Notes: generated from the sequence alone by a model not told the origin. Positions 1-7,750 are shown, numbered from the stretch's first letter. The stretch: 48,447 nt of DNA from an uncultured Ruminococcus sp. (GCA_902778145.1 CACYWW010000027.1:1-48447), one strand, 5' to 3'. Translations and numbers: made by a program.

Positions 1-127
1 CAATGGCATTCCTGTGCTTCATGATGATATCGCAGCCGATAATCCATCTTATAAACTGTTTTTGAAGAACGGATTCGATATCGAGTATCAGAACGAAGAT
101 GTCGTGATGGTGAAAAGAGATTTATAA
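1..127 (+). CDS. C-terminal fragment of a GNAT-like acetyltransferase (cut by window start)
   Basis: An open frame read from base 2 gives 41 residues ending in a TAA stop. It contains SYKLFLKNGFD and ends VVMVKRDL. The pattern of a small helix followed by 'NGF' and a final strand with a basic end is typical of the last strands of N-acetyltransferases of the GNAT fold, so this is probably the tail of one. Only the C-terminus is present and the substrate is unknown. The next gene is also a GNAT protein, and both share the AT-rich composition of the left edge. Confidence 0.5.
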   Translation, partial: NGIPVLHDDIAADNPSYKLFLKNGFDIEYQNEDVVMVKRDL

Positions 128-177
128 CTTCAAGTTTGTCGGGATGACGCAAAATCGGGATTTAAAGGAGGTTGATG

Positions 178-618
178 ATGATCCGTAAGGTTGATAAGGA
201 TACAGACCTTGCTCAGAAGCTTTTATTATTTGTGGAAAGCTGTTCCTGGATTGAGGTTAAAGAGCATATTGCCAAGATGATCTGCGCCTGGGAATTTGAA
301 GACTGGGAAACAATGTTTGCAGCAATTATAGATGGGAAGATTGTTGGAATGGCGTCTACTATGAAAACAGATTATTATCCACTTCCAGATATCTATCCAT
401 GGGTATCCTGCATTTTTGTTTCCGAGGAATATCGTGGTCGGAAGATCAGTGGCGAATTGATTGCATATGCTAACAGATACCTAAAAGACAACGGGTTTGA
501 CAGGAGCTATATTCCTGCAGGGTTTTTCGGACTATATGAACACTACGGATATACATATCTCAAAGATATAGTCAACTATGGTGGTGGTACAGATCATTTA
601 TTCGTAAAACGCTTCTAG
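178..618 (+). CDS. GNAT family N-acetyltransferase
   Basis: A 146-residue protein of usual GNAT length that should transfer an acetyl group from acetyl-CoA to an amine; the acceptor cannot be named. The acetyl-CoA loop is seen as EEYRGRKISGELI (the R/Q-x-x-G-x-G/A motif A), followed by a helix and the strand-helix unit FFGLYEHYGYTYLKD, the usual 'LYExxGF' end of the fold. AAAGGAGG at 164-171 lies 6 bases before the ATG at 178, which is better placed than the in-frame TTG at 172 or ATG at 175. The gene is markedly more AT-rich than almost everything to the right, which suggests transfer. The 87-bp repeat with a terminator begins two bases after its stop. Confidence 0.85.
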   Translation: MIRKVDKDTDLAQKLLLFVESCSWIEVKEHIAKMICAWEFEDWETMFAAIIDGKIVGMASTMKTDYYPLPDIYPWVSCIFVSEEYRGRKISGELIAYANRYLKDNGFDRSYIPAGFFGLYEHYGYTYLKDIVNYGGGTDHLFVKRF

Positions 619-619
619 G

Positions 620-706
620 AGACAAATTCCAGTTTGTCGCTGACAATCCTTACAATCAAATAACGAAACTCAGAGTCAATTGCTTGATGCAGTTGGCTCT
701 TTTTTT
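620..706 (+). repeat. 87-bp repeat, left copy (inverted relative to 4423-4509)
   Basis: This stretch matches the reverse complement of 4423-4509 over 87 bases with one mismatch (A at 631). It starts at the stop codon of the GNAT gene and ends in a terminator hairpin with seven T. The other copy sits in the same relation to the stop of an unrelated minus-strand gene. The shared part is longer than the hairpin, so the conserved upstream half is not explained by termination alone. It could be an end of a small mobile cassette, a recombination scar, or a conserved 3' UTR. Confidence 0.85.
672..706 (+). terminator. Rho-independent terminator of the GNAT gene
   Basis: Arms AGAGTCAATTGC (672-683) and GCAGTTGGCTCT (689-700) pair with G-U wobbles around a TTGAT loop and run into seven T. 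It lies inside the 87-bp repeat. Confidence 0.85.
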
Positions 707-787
707 GTGCCTCAAATATTTTTTTTGATTTTTTCTTCAAAACACCCCCCAAAACGGCACCCCTTTGTCCAAGTATGGTGAAGGGGT

Positions 788-1099
788 TCTCCTACCCGAC
801 AGGGAGCATCTCTTCGATGCTCCTTGAAAACTGAATATACAGATCATCAGGTACGTTAATCAGGCTGATGAGCCGCACGGCATGTACGCGAGGCCTCGAA
901 AGGGGTTGCGAGAATCCAGTGCCGCAAAGGAAGGGCTGCTCCCTTCCGTGGCGATGACAGGCCTGAGGATAATGATACTTCTCTACGGAGCTGGCGGAGG
1001 ACCCGGCAGAGGTGAGACTCCCATGAGGCTGTGAAGGGCCAATATTCAACAAAGCCTGATCTATAACGGCGGACAATGGTCCCCGCATATGCGCCGCAC
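788..1099 (-). mobile_element. Group II intron 5' part (domain I remnant, probably class C)
   Basis: On the minus strand this begins GTGCGGCGC, matching the GUGYG 5' end of group II introns, exactly behind a terminator hairpin and its short T run (CCGCTTTTGAC, then GTGCG). Insertion directly after intrinsic terminators is the hallmark of bacterial class C introns. The following ~300 bases are non-coding and rich in short complementary blocks, as expected for domain I, and look to me like the 5' leader of clostridial introns. No maturase/reverse transcriptase follows: the element ends near 788 and merges with AT-rich DNA, so it is truncated. Short frames inside it have no homology I recognise and are not called. 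Bases 707-787 hold nothing I can identify. Confidence 0.55.
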
Positions 1100-1102
1100 G
1101 TC

Positions 1103-1131
1103 AAAAGCGGAGGGAGATTCCCGCCGCTTTT
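1103..1131 (-). terminator. Bidirectional terminator after lysR
   Basis: AAAAGCGG (1103-1110) pairs with CCGCTTTT (1124-1131), with an inner GGGA/TCCC stem. On the minus strand it ends lysR transcription; on the plus strand it is followed by TTCTTTTTC. The intron remnant is inserted directly after its minus-strand T run. Confidence 0.8.
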
Positions 1132-1161
1132 TCTTTTTCGTTTTTCAACCGCCGTCCGACG

Positions 1162-2049
1162 TTACAGAGGGAACGCCACTGCTTCCTTATAGAGCTTTTT
1201 AAGGATCGCGACGAACGCGGCAAGTGAAGCTCTGTTGTCGTCGCGGTGCGTGCAGAGAACGCACGAAAACGTCTCTTCACAGTCAAAGGGGATCCATGAA
1301 AACTCTCCGCTGTGGTCGTTCAGAAATCCGGGAGCAAGACACACGCCGAACCCAGCCGCGACGTTGGTGCGCGTAGTATCATGGTCGGGGCTGTTGAAAT
1401 AACCGATCTTCCCTGACGCGATCATACGGTGCTGAACGGCGCGGAGCGCCTGTGGCGAGCCTCCGCCGACCATCAGCGTCCTGCCGTAAAGATCCTCTTC
1501 CGTGATCAGATTTTTTGACGCCAGCGGATCGTCGCGCCGGGCGATCAGGTAAACGCGGCTTTCAAACAGATCGTGAACGGTGATCCCGGGGATCTGCCGC
1601 GTCTGCTCCTTCAGCGCGAAAAGGATATCCGTTTCGTTTTTCAGAAACCCGTCCATTCCGTTTTCATACTCGAACTTCGGGACGATCTGCACCTGCGGAT
1701 ACTCCTTTGAAAAAAGTCTCATCGCCTCGGGCAGAAAATACAGCGCCTCGCGAACCATCAGACTGATCGAAATACCGTCTTTATACTTCGCGCTGAAATT
1801 CTGTCCCTGCTCTACCGCCCGTTTCAGCTCCTGCCGCATGCCGGAAAGAAACGTTACGAACTGTGCGCCGGCGGGCGTCAGCGCCGCGCCCTTGCCGCTC
1901 CGCTCGAATACGGCGAAGCCGATCTCCTCTTCAAGAAGTCTGATCTGATATGAAAACGTCGGCTGGCTGACGAACATATTCTCCGCCGCGCGGCTGAAAT
2001 TGAGCGTCCTCGACAGCTCGATACAGTAATCTATCTGTTTTGTGGTCAT
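1162..2049 (-). CDS. LysR-type transcriptional regulator
   Basis: A 295-residue one-component regulator of standard LysR length. Residues ~1-60 form the winged helix-turn-helix: CIELSRTLNFSRAAENMFV then SQPTFSYQIRLLEEEIG, the canonical 'AA..L..SQ...S..I..LE..LG' signature. The remainder is a two-lobed periplasmic-binding-like effector domain. The start is the ATG at 2049 with GGAGG five bases upstream; the ATG at 2061 overlaps that ribosome site and is less likely. It is transcribed away from the flavodoxin/reductase genes, with overlapping divergent promoters. LysR proteins normally regulate such a divergent neighbour, so control of the flavodoxin-AKR genes is the natural inference. The effector is unknown. 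Confidence 0.92.
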   Translation of the reverse strand: MTTKQIDYCIELSRTLNFSRAAENMFVSQPTFSYQIRLLEEEIGFAVFERSGKGAALTPAGAQFVTFLSGMRQELKRAVEQGQNFSAKYKDGISISLMVREALYFLPEAMRLFSKEYPQVQIVPKFEYENGMDGFLKNETDILFALKEQTRQIPGITVHDLFESRVYLIARRDDPLASKNLITEEDLYGRTLMVGGGSPQALRAVQHRMIASGKIGYFNSPDHDTTRTNVAAGFGVCLAPGFLNDHSGEFSWIPFDCEETFSCVLCTHRDDNRASLAAFVAILKKLYKEAVAFPL

Positions 2050-2081
2050 ATCCGCCTCCATGTGATTTAATTTTTCAATTG

Positions 2082-2111
2082 ATTATAGCATATTTGAATT
2101 TGACTTTTCAA
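2082..2111 (-). promoter_or_regulatory. Promoter of lysR
   Basis: On the minus strand TTGAAA is followed after 18 bases by a perfect TATAAT. It overlaps the divergent flavodoxin promoter, so a LysR protein bound here could affect both. Confidence 0.65.
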
Positions 2112-2128
2112 TGATCTTGTGGTAAAAT
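2100..2128 (+). promoter_or_regulatory. Promoter of the flavodoxin operon
   Basis: TTGACT, 17-base spacer, TAAAAT, 33 bases before the start codon. The AT-rich stretch around it, with TTCAAT/ATTGA half-sites, is the likely LysR binding region. Confidence 0.75.
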
Positions 2129-2161
2129 ATCGGTGAAATCAGGAACCGGAGGTAAATCACA

Positions 2162-2683
2162 ATGGCCAAAACACTTATAGCGTTCTTTTCCCGCGCGGAT
2201 GAAAACTATTTCGGCGGCGCGATGCGCTACGTCAAGGTCGGCAACACGGAGATCGTCTGTGATCTTATGAAAGAGATGATCGACGCCGACGTATTCAGGA
2301 TCGAAATGAAAGATCCCTACTCACCGGTCTATATGACCTGCATCGAGGAGGCGAAAAGGGATCTCCGCGAGAAGGCGAGACCGGAGCTTGTCTCATATCC
2401 CGACGGCATAGACGGATACGACACCGTCATCCTCGCCTATCCGAACTACTGGGGAACGATCCCTATGGCGGTTGCGACGTTCCTTGAAAGATACGATTTT
2501 ACCGGGAAAACGATCCTTCCCCTCTGCACCAACGAAGGCAGCGGCATGGGCGGAAGCGAACGCACGATAAAGCAGTGTGCGCCCGGCGCGAACGTAAAAA
2601 AAGGTCTGCCGGTCACCGGATCCGACGCCGGCAATTCCGGCGCCGCCGTAAAGCGCTGGCTTTCATCGAACGGTCTTCTTTAA
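2162..2683 (+). CDS. Flavodoxin family protein
   Basis: A 173-residue cytoplasmic FMN-binding electron carrier of the flavodoxin fold. The N-terminal strand-loop LIAFFSRADENYFGG replaces the classic S-x-T-G-N-T phosphate loop in the way seen in the Flavodoxin_4-like family. Further marks are the AYPNYWGTIPMAV segment around the flavin ring and the LPLCTNEGSGMGGSE loop near the C-terminus. It is the first gene of an apparent unit with a secreted paralogue and an aldo/keto reductase, opposite a LysR regulator, so a redox or detoxification role is likely. GGAGG precedes the start by nine bases. The two flavodoxins share the same C-terminal G-L-x-V-x-G-x-D-A-x-N pattern. Confidence 0.88.
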   Translation: MAKTLIAFFSRADENYFGGAMRYVKVGNTEIVCDLMKEMIDADVFRIEMKDPYSPVYMTCIEEAKRDLREKARPELVSYPDGIDGYDTVILAYPNYWGTIPMAVATFLERYDFTGKTILPLCTNEGSGMGGSERTIKQCAPGANVKKGLPVTGSDAGNSGAAVKRWLSSNGLL

Positions 2684-2785
2684 AACGCGCCGCCGTGTAT
2701 GAAACGTGGCGCACAGGCTGAAGGGCACTCATCACCATGAACGACACGGCGAACGGATCGCCGTTAACGGATAAGGAGAACGAAT

Positions 2786-3481
2786 ATGAAACACATACTT
2801 TCGGCGCTTCTCGCGCTTGTTATGACCCTGACGCTCGCCGCCTGCGGAGGCGGTCAGACGCCGGCAACGTCTCACGCGGCTGAAAGCGGGACCGGAAACA
2901 CGACCGCGCCGTCCGGCAAGACCGGATCGGACGGAGCAGACGCGCCGTCCGGGCGCAAGGCCCTCGTCGTGTATTTTTCCCGCACGGGCGAGCAGTACAC
3001 CGTCGGCGTGATAGAAAAAGGCAATACGGCGATCGTCGCTGAGACGATCGCGGAGAAGACCGGCGCCGATCTGTGGGAGGTGCTTCCCGCGGACGATCAT
3101 TACCCGATGACGTACAGTGCGCTTACCGACGTCGCAAAGCGGGAGCAGAGCGAAAAAGCGCGCCCGGCGTACAAGGGTACCGCGCCCGACCTGTCGGGAT
3201 ACGATACCGTTTTCATCGGCGCACCCGTATGGTGGGGCGACTGGCCGATGATCATGTATACGTTCTTTGAGCAGAACCGCAACGCGCTGGCGGGCAAAAC
3301 GCTTATCCCGTTCTCAACGCACGAGGGCAGCGGGCTTTCCGGCTTTGACAAGAAGCTCGGCTCTGCGATCCCCGGCGCTGCGGTCGGAAAAGGGCTCGCG
3401 GTCCGCGGAAACGACGCGCAGAACAACAGAGGAGCGGCAAGAGACAGCGTGAACGCATGGCTTGACGGTCTCGGTTTCTGA
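2786..3481 (+). CDS. Flavodoxin-domain lipoprotein
   Basis: A 231-residue protein with a lipoprotein signal (hydrophobic residues 5-18, then LAAC with Cys20 as the lipidated residue), a Gly/Thr/Ser-rich linker to about residue 55, and a flavodoxin domain starting LVVYFSRTGEQYTVG. PVWWGDWPMIMYTFFE and PFSTHEGSGLSGFDK match the corresponding loops of the cytoplasmic flavodoxin just upstream, so the two are paralogues. It should sit on the outer face of the membrane as an anchored flavin electron carrier. AAGGAG precedes the ATG by eight bases. About 100 bases separate it from the first flavodoxin, without a clear terminator. The partner and electron acceptor are unknown. Confidence 0.88.
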   Translation: MKHILSALLALVMTLTLAACGGGQTPATSHAAESGTGNTTAPSGKTGSDGADAPSGRKALVVYFSRTGEQYTVGVIEKGNTAIVAETIAEKTGADLWEVLPADDHYPMTYSALTDVAKREQSEKARPAYKGTAPDLSGYDTVFIGAPVWWGDWPMIMYTFFEQNRNALAGKTLIPFSTHEGSGLSGFDKKLGSAIPGAAVGKGLAVRGNDAQNNRGAARDSVNAWLDGLGF

Positions 3482-3519
3482 TACGATTACGAAAACGGCA
3501 AACAAAAAGGAGGACAGAT

Positions 3520-4362
3520 ATGGAATACGCAAAACTGAACAACGGACTTGAATGCCCCGTCGTCGGCATCGGCACGTTCATGCTCTCCCCCGCGGAAGCG
3601 GAAAACAGCGTGCGCGAGGCGCTGAAAACGGGGTACCGCCTGATAGACACGGCGAACGCCTACGTGAACGAACGCGCCGTCGGGCGCGGTATCAAGGCGA
3701 GCGGCGTTCCGCGCGAGGATATTTTCCTTTCGACTAAGCTCTGGCCGAGCGAATATGAAAATCCCCGCGCGGTGGACGAAACGCTTGAGCGCCTCGGCGT
3801 TGACTGCGTCGATCTGCTTTATATCCATCAGCCCGCCGGGAACCGGCTCGCCGGTTACAGACAGCTCGAGAAGGCGTACCGCGAGGGCAAGGCGAGATCC
3901 ATCGGCATATCGAACTTCGAAGGTGAATACATCGCCCGGCTTGAAAAGGAATGGGAGATCGTACCTCAGTTCATTCAGGTCGAGGCGCACCCGTATTTCA
4001 CGCAGAAACAGCTTCGCAAAACGCTTGACAAATACGGCATAAAGCTCATGAGCTGGTATCCGCTCGGTCACGGCGACAGATCGCTTTTGAACGAACCGGT
4101 ATTCGCCGCGCTCGGCAAAAAGTACGGCAAGACGCCGGCGCAGGTGATCCTCCGCTGGCATACGCAGACGGGCTTCGTCGTCATCCCGGGCAGCAAAAAC
4201 GTCGACCACATCCGCGACAATTTAAACATCCTCGATTTCAAGCTGACCGATGAGGAAATGGATCAGATCGCCGCGCTCGACAAAGACGTCCGTTACTACC
4301 ACCGCACCGACGCGCAGTTGGCGCAGTTCGCCGCGTGGAAGCCGACTTTTGAAAAGAAATAA
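3520..4362 (+). CDS. Aldo/keto reductase
   Basis: A 280-residue NAD(P)H-dependent carbonyl reductase with a TIM-barrel fold, of normal AKR length. The catalytic tetrad is visible: Asp43 and Tyr48 in LIDTANAYVNE, Lys73 in STKLWPSEY and His103 in LLYIHQPAG. The cofactor-binding end is VVIPGSKNVDHIRDN. It resembles the prokaryotic 2,5-diketo-gluconate reductase-like group; the carbonyl substrate cannot be told. AGGAGG precedes the start by seven bases. It closes the LysR-divergent flavodoxin unit, so it is probably co-regulated with them. Confidence 0.93.
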   Translation: MEYAKLNNGLECPVVGIGTFMLSPAEAENSVREALKTGYRLIDTANAYVNERAVGRGIKASGVPREDIFLSTKLWPSEYENPRAVDETLERLGVDCVDLLYIHQPAGNRLAGYRQLEKAYREGKARSIGISNFEGEYIARLEKEWEIVPQFIQVEAHPYFTQKQLRKTLDKYGIKLMSWYPLGHGDRSLLNEPVFAALGKKYGKTPAQVILRWHTQTGFVVIPGSKNVDHIRDNLNILDFKLTDEEMDQIAALDKDVRYYHRTDAQLAQFAAWKPTFEKK

Positions 4363-4379
4363 ACGGCTCGGATCAAAAC

Positions 4380-4408
4380 GACCCCTTCGCCGCCGCGGCG
4401 GAGGGGTC
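4380..4408 (+). terminator. Probable terminator after the aldo/keto reductase
   Basis: GACCCCT (4380-4386) pairs with AGGGGTC (4402-4408) around a CGCCGC-rich inner stem. It is followed by a weak T run (ACGTTTCCTT). Confidence 0.6.
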
Positions 4409-4422
4409 ACGTTTCCTTACGG

Positions 4423-4509
4423 AAAAAAAGAGCCAACTGCATCAAGCAATTGACTCTGAGTTTCGTTATTTGATTGTAAGGATTGTCAGCGACAAACGGG
4501 AATTTGTCT
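4423..4509 (-). repeat. 87-bp repeat, right copy, with terminator of the minus-strand operon
   Basis: Inverted copy of 620-706 with a single mismatch. Read on the minus strand it lies eight bases after the TAG of the next gene and ends in the same hairpin plus seven T (4423-4457), so it terminates the operon that begins with the MATE gene. The host gene is GC-rich while the left copy's host is AT-rich, yet the repeat is nearly identical, which implies recent copying or a functional constraint. Confidence 0.85.
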
Positions 4510-4516
4510 TCCCGTA

Positions 4517-5416
4517 CTACCGGCTTCCCTGCGGATCCTCCTTGTTCAAGGGGATCGTCACCTCGCAGGCGTAGTCTTTGGGCAAGGCGTCACGCGTTCC
4601 CGTTAAACGCCAGTATTCCTTCCAGTATTCCCACCACTTTCTTGACAGCGGCTCTATTTCTTCTTCCGTGTATTTTCCTTTTTTTCCGACGATCTCTATC
4701 TCATCGCCGCCAACGATAAAGCCGACTTCACCGCATCCGGCGCAGAGGATGTGTTTTGCGGTCACAACAGCTTCCGCGCCTCCGAAGCCTTTGACGGGGA
4801 CCCGGTTTTTGTAATCATTCAGTAACGACTCAGCCTCTTTTTTATCGTCAAACGCCATGTTGTATGTATCGACAGGATAAAGGATCGAATCGTCGTCACG
4901 GAAACGTTCATGCCAGTTTTTATCATTCAGATCGTCAAGAAAGACCGCAAAGATATGACCGTAGAAGCGTACAGCCAAAACATCAGTAGTATGAGTTTCT
5001 TCTTTTGCTTTTGTTTCATCATAAAGCAGCACATCACAGAACTCAAGTTGAAGCATATCGTCGCCCACATGCCAGCACCACCACGACCCTATGTCAGATA
5101 TGGCGTCCGCCAGTATGTTGAGTGCGTCTCTGTTTGTGATTCCTTTTCGGGCATCGGGCTTCGGACCGTTATAAAACACATCCGTGACAGGAAGGCTTCT
5201 CGTATATCCCGATACGATATCATGAAAGGTAACTGTACCATTATCCTCTATAAAAACAGCTTCGTCATACCGCATTTTCTCGGCGTATTCAATGTCGGCA
5301 TGCTCCTCCGCGGAAACGATATCCGCTTCCTCATGATCGTTTGCACGGTAGTTATCGCGCAGCTTTATTGCAAGATCAACATATCCGGGCTTATAAAAAA
5401 TCAACGTCTTTTTCAT
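4517..5416 (-). CDS. Uncharacterised cytoplasmic protein (299 aa)
   Basis: I do not recognise a family. There is no signal peptide or membrane segment, and the protein is acidic. The N-terminus (TLIFYKPGYVDLAIKLRD) looks like an alpha/beta start; a middle segment has DIGSWWCWHVGDD, and the C-terminal third has HILCAGCGEVGFIVGGDEIEI followed by a Trp-rich helix (RKWWEYWKEYWRLTG). The CAGC pair could bind metal. GGGAGG lies six bases before the ATG. It is last in a minus-strand run behind two other unrecognised genes and ends at the 87-bp repeat. Such chains of cytosolic orphans sometimes act as immunity or accessory proteins, but nothing here proves that. Confidence 0.6.
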   Translation of the reverse strand: MKKTLIFYKPGYVDLAIKLRDNYRANDHEEADIVSAEEHADIEYAEKMRYDEAVFIEDNGTVTFHDIVSGYTRSLPVTDVFYNGPKPDARKGITNRDALNILADAISDIGSWWCWHVGDDMLQLEFCDVLLYDETKAKEETHTTDVLAVRFYGHIFAVFLDDLNDKNWHERFRDDDSILYPVDTYNMAFDDKKEAESLLNDYKNRVPVKGFGGAEAVVTAKHILCAGCGEVGFIVGGDEIEIVGKKGKYTEEEIEPLSRKWWEYWKEYWRLTGTRDALPKDYACEVTIPLNKEDPQGSR

Positions 5417-5498
5417 ATAACCTCCCGTCCGAACTCCGTTCTGCCGCGACCGTTCGGCTCCGGCAGACCTGTATTTATCGTTTCGCGTATCCTCAGCC

Positions 5499-6944
5499 TC
5501 AATACCCGAGGAATTTTTTTAATTTGTCGTCCGGCAATAACTCTTTTTTTCCGAGCCCGAACGAGTATCCCGGGACGATCTGCAGATAGCGGTCGAGGAA
5601 TTCCTCATAAGTCTTTGCTTCAAAGCAGTAAGGCGTTATGAAAAAATCCCTGCTTCCGCCGGCCGTACGGTCTCCCGCCGTCACGCTGACCTTGTAGTCG
5701 CCCGACTTCAGCTTACAGAAAACGTATTGTTCGAGGTTCCATCCGTGCAGTTTTATATGTCCGAAATGAGGTTCATAACTTGCCACCGTTTCATTTGCCT
5801 GAAGCGCCGCGCTCCGATAATCGTATTCCACGCATTCTATAAACCGTTCGGCGCTTTCAACGTCGTACACGGAATACTTGTGTTCGCTGCCGTATTTCCT
5901 GACGAATTCAAGGTCTCCGTCGACTTTGCGTATATCATACCGCCAGCCGTTTTTGAGCATCTTTTTATCAAGCCAGCGGTAGTCTTTTTTGACGTTGTTG
6001 AAAGCCTTTTCAAGATATACGTTTATATCCGTGCCGAACTTGAATTTTTCTTCCGGATTTGAGTTTTTAACAGTATCGTGCGTATATTTGCAAAGGAAAT
6101 CTATGAACTCGTCCGCAGTCGTGCCTTCAGCCCAGGGGCTCACGATATCGGAATCGTCATAATAGCTTTTTTCGATCTGACAGAAGACGTATTTGCCGTG
6201 AAGAGGAGCGATCTGCCAGACGGGCGTCTGTTTCTTCATCATCGTGACGGTCGCCCAGTAAAACTCTTCGCGCAGCTTTTCCAGCGCTTTTTCGTAATAT
6301 ACGTTGATATCCATGCCGTATCTGAACAGCTCCGGATCGGAGACGGGGTTTTTGTTCAGTTTCTTTTCACGTTTTTTCTCATTCTCAATCTCAAGCTCCG
6401 CTGCGAAGAACCTGTCGGTGCTGAGCGGCGTCCACGCCCACACCTTATCCGAGCTGTGGCTTCCGAGAGCCGGCGCGTAGATAAAGGAGCCTCCGGCTTG
6501 ACCGCGCCACTTGTTCCATCTGCCCGCCGCAAGAGTCCCGTTCTTCATAATCAGAAGGCAGTACTGTTCCTCCTTCGGGTTCTTTCTGTCGGCAAAAGAT
6601 TTAAAGCCGTCAAACCGGACGCTGCGGCAGCCTTCTTTTTCCGGTCCGAGATTTATAAAACCCATCTCTTCGTCTTCAAGGCACTCGGAAAGATCGTAAC
6701 GCTCAAGAGAATGCCATCTTGCCACTTCCTCCGAGCCTATCGTGTCGGCGGTGCCGCGGACGAATTTTCCCGACGTTGATTTTTTTCTGCGGTAATCAGC
6801 GGGATTCCATTCGCCGGCGGTATAATCTCCTGTTTTCAGTTCAAGCAGACAGAATTCACCGTACTGCGGCATTTCCTCTTTGCCGGAAACTTCGTGAAAT
6901 TCATTGAATGACAGTATGAGACTTTTATGATCGGCTGTAAACAT
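5499..6944 (-). CDS. Uncharacterised protein with internal repeats (481 aa)
   Basis: No known family recognised; no signal peptide. It is built from internal repeats. A beta-rich unit occurs three times (EFCLLELKTGDYTAGEWN; QYCLLIMKNGTLAAGRWN; YVFCKLKSGDYKVSVTAG), and a helical unit twice (GMDINVYYEKALEKLREE and GTDINVYLEKAFNNVKKD, each followed by a basic helix). The start is placed at the ATG at 6944, where AAAGGAGG is six bases upstream; the frame stays open further upstream, but that part reads through a remnant of the sirtuin gene. Transcribed with the MATE/radical SAM/sirtuin run. The repeats suggest a binding scaffold, but function is unknown. Confidence 0.6.
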   Translation of the reverse strand: MFTADHKSLILSFNEFHEVSGKEEMPQYGEFCLLELKTGDYTAGEWNPADYRRKKSTSGKFVRGTADTIGSEEVARWHSLERYDLSECLEDEEMGFINLGPEKEGCRSVRFDGFKSFADRKNPKEEQYCLLIMKNGTLAAGRWNKWRGQAGGSFIYAPALGSHSSDKVWAWTPLSTDRFFAAELEIENEKKREKKLNKNPVSDPELFRYGMDINVYYEKALEKLREEFYWATVTMMKKQTPVWQIAPLHGKYVFCQIEKSYYDDSDIVSPWAEGTTADEFIDFLCKYTHDTVKNSNPEEKFKFGTDINVYLEKAFNNVKKDYRWLDKKMLKNGWRYDIRKVDGDLEFVRKYGSEHKYSVYDVESAERFIECVEYDYRSAALQANETVASYEPHFGHIKLHGWNLEQYVFCKLKSGDYKVSVTAGDRTAGGSRDFFITPYCFEAKTYEEFLDRYLQIVPGYSFGLGKKELLPDDKLKKFLGY

Positions 6945-6965
6945 GTTTCCTCCTTTTCGCTCGGC

Positions 6966-7010
6966 GGGGCAGACCGCGCGGCTGTTTTCCGCCGTCGGCG
7001 CCCGGAACGG
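6966..7010 (-). pseudogene. Remnant of a sirtuin gene C-terminus
   Basis: These 45 bases match the sirtuin gene near 7858-7932 at 43 of 45 positions if 30 bases are removed from the intact gene. The missing 30 bases lie between two AGACCG direct repeats, so an in-frame slippage-type deletion explains it. In translation, TAENSRAV and CPAE are kept and the intervening YACVNYNEAV is lost. It sits directly before the ribosome site of the 481-residue gene, which indicates that a second sirtuin copy, or its end, was once here. Confidence 0.7.
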
Positions 7011-7062
7011 ATCACGGTATTCGTTCTGTTCTCTTTTGTTTATCATCTCAGATCAGAGCTGA

Positions 7063-7695
7063 TCAATCTGTTGCTGACACGAGCATTACTGTATATCTGT
7101 CCCGTGTCTTATCATAGACGCTCCAGCAGCACGCGCCATACCATTCATGTCCGGCATCAAAGAAATCCGACCAGTCCGTTGTCCATTCATAGATGTCAAG
7201 CGCGTCTGTCCCGTTTGGAAACAGGACCTCGTTCACTTTTATGAAGTCTTCCGGCTTGTTTCTTCTGCCGTGCACCGGCTCTATCAATGCGTACCAGTAA
7301 GGAACCGCGGTTCCGTTGTTTTCCGGCTGCCACTCCGAATCATAAAAAACGCTGCCGTAACAATCGGTCCTCACAATATTCGGACAGTAGAAAAACACCC
7401 GCGGATCCAGCGGAGAAGACTTTGCCTTATCGATGTTATAAACCAAAGGCCGCAATTTATCCGCAAGATCATCACCGAACATGATCCGGACTCTTTCTTT
7501 ATCCTCTGTGCTTTGCTTCGCCAGCCATTCAAAGACAACACGCAAAGCTTCCCTGTGAGATTCCGGCCCCTCATAAGGTTTATCATCACTCAACAGATGA
7601 TAGTCTACTTCACCGACAAGATGATATTCATCATCCGGATCATATCGTTTTATATATTCATAGAAGACGTCATTTTCCGTTCTTTTCATATACAT
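7063..7695 (-). CDS. Uncharacterised acidic protein (210 aa)
   Basis: No family recognised. A cytosolic protein with no signal or membrane segment. Visible features are an N-terminal helix (DVFYEYIKRYDPDDEY), a central EALRVVFEWLAKQS helix, and a C-terminal part rich in aromatic residues (IYEWTTDWSDFFDAGHEWYGACCWSVYD) ending in a beta-strand. Such aromatic, acidic, 150-220 residue proteins resemble SMI1/SUKH-type or other immunity-like families in general character, but I see no diagnostic motif. Start at 7695 (a second ATG is two codons in) after TGAGGGTAT. Lies between the sirtuin gene and the 481-residue gene on the same strand. Confidence 0.55.
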   Translation of the reverse strand: MYMKRTENDVFYEYIKRYDPDDEYHLVGEVDYHLLSDDKPYEGPESHREALRVVFEWLAKQSTEDKERVRIMFGDDLADKLRPLVYNIDKAKSSPLDPRVFFYCPNIVRTDCYGSVFYDSEWQPENNGTAVPYWYALIEPVHGRRNKPEDFIKVNEVLFPNGTDALDIYEWTTDWSDFFDAGHEWYGACCWSVYDKTRDRYTVMLVSATD

Positions 7696-7750
7696 ATACC
7701 CTCAAACGCCGATCGATCGCTCACAACTTCCTTTTTATTTCGCTCCGCCG

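Noticed and set aside
780..1104. Several short minus- and plus-strand frames of 60-100 codons
   Set aside because: They lie in the intron-like, structured region, lack ribosome sites and show no protein features. The TTGAAAACTGAATA string also recalls rRNA spacers, but there is no rRNA nearby.
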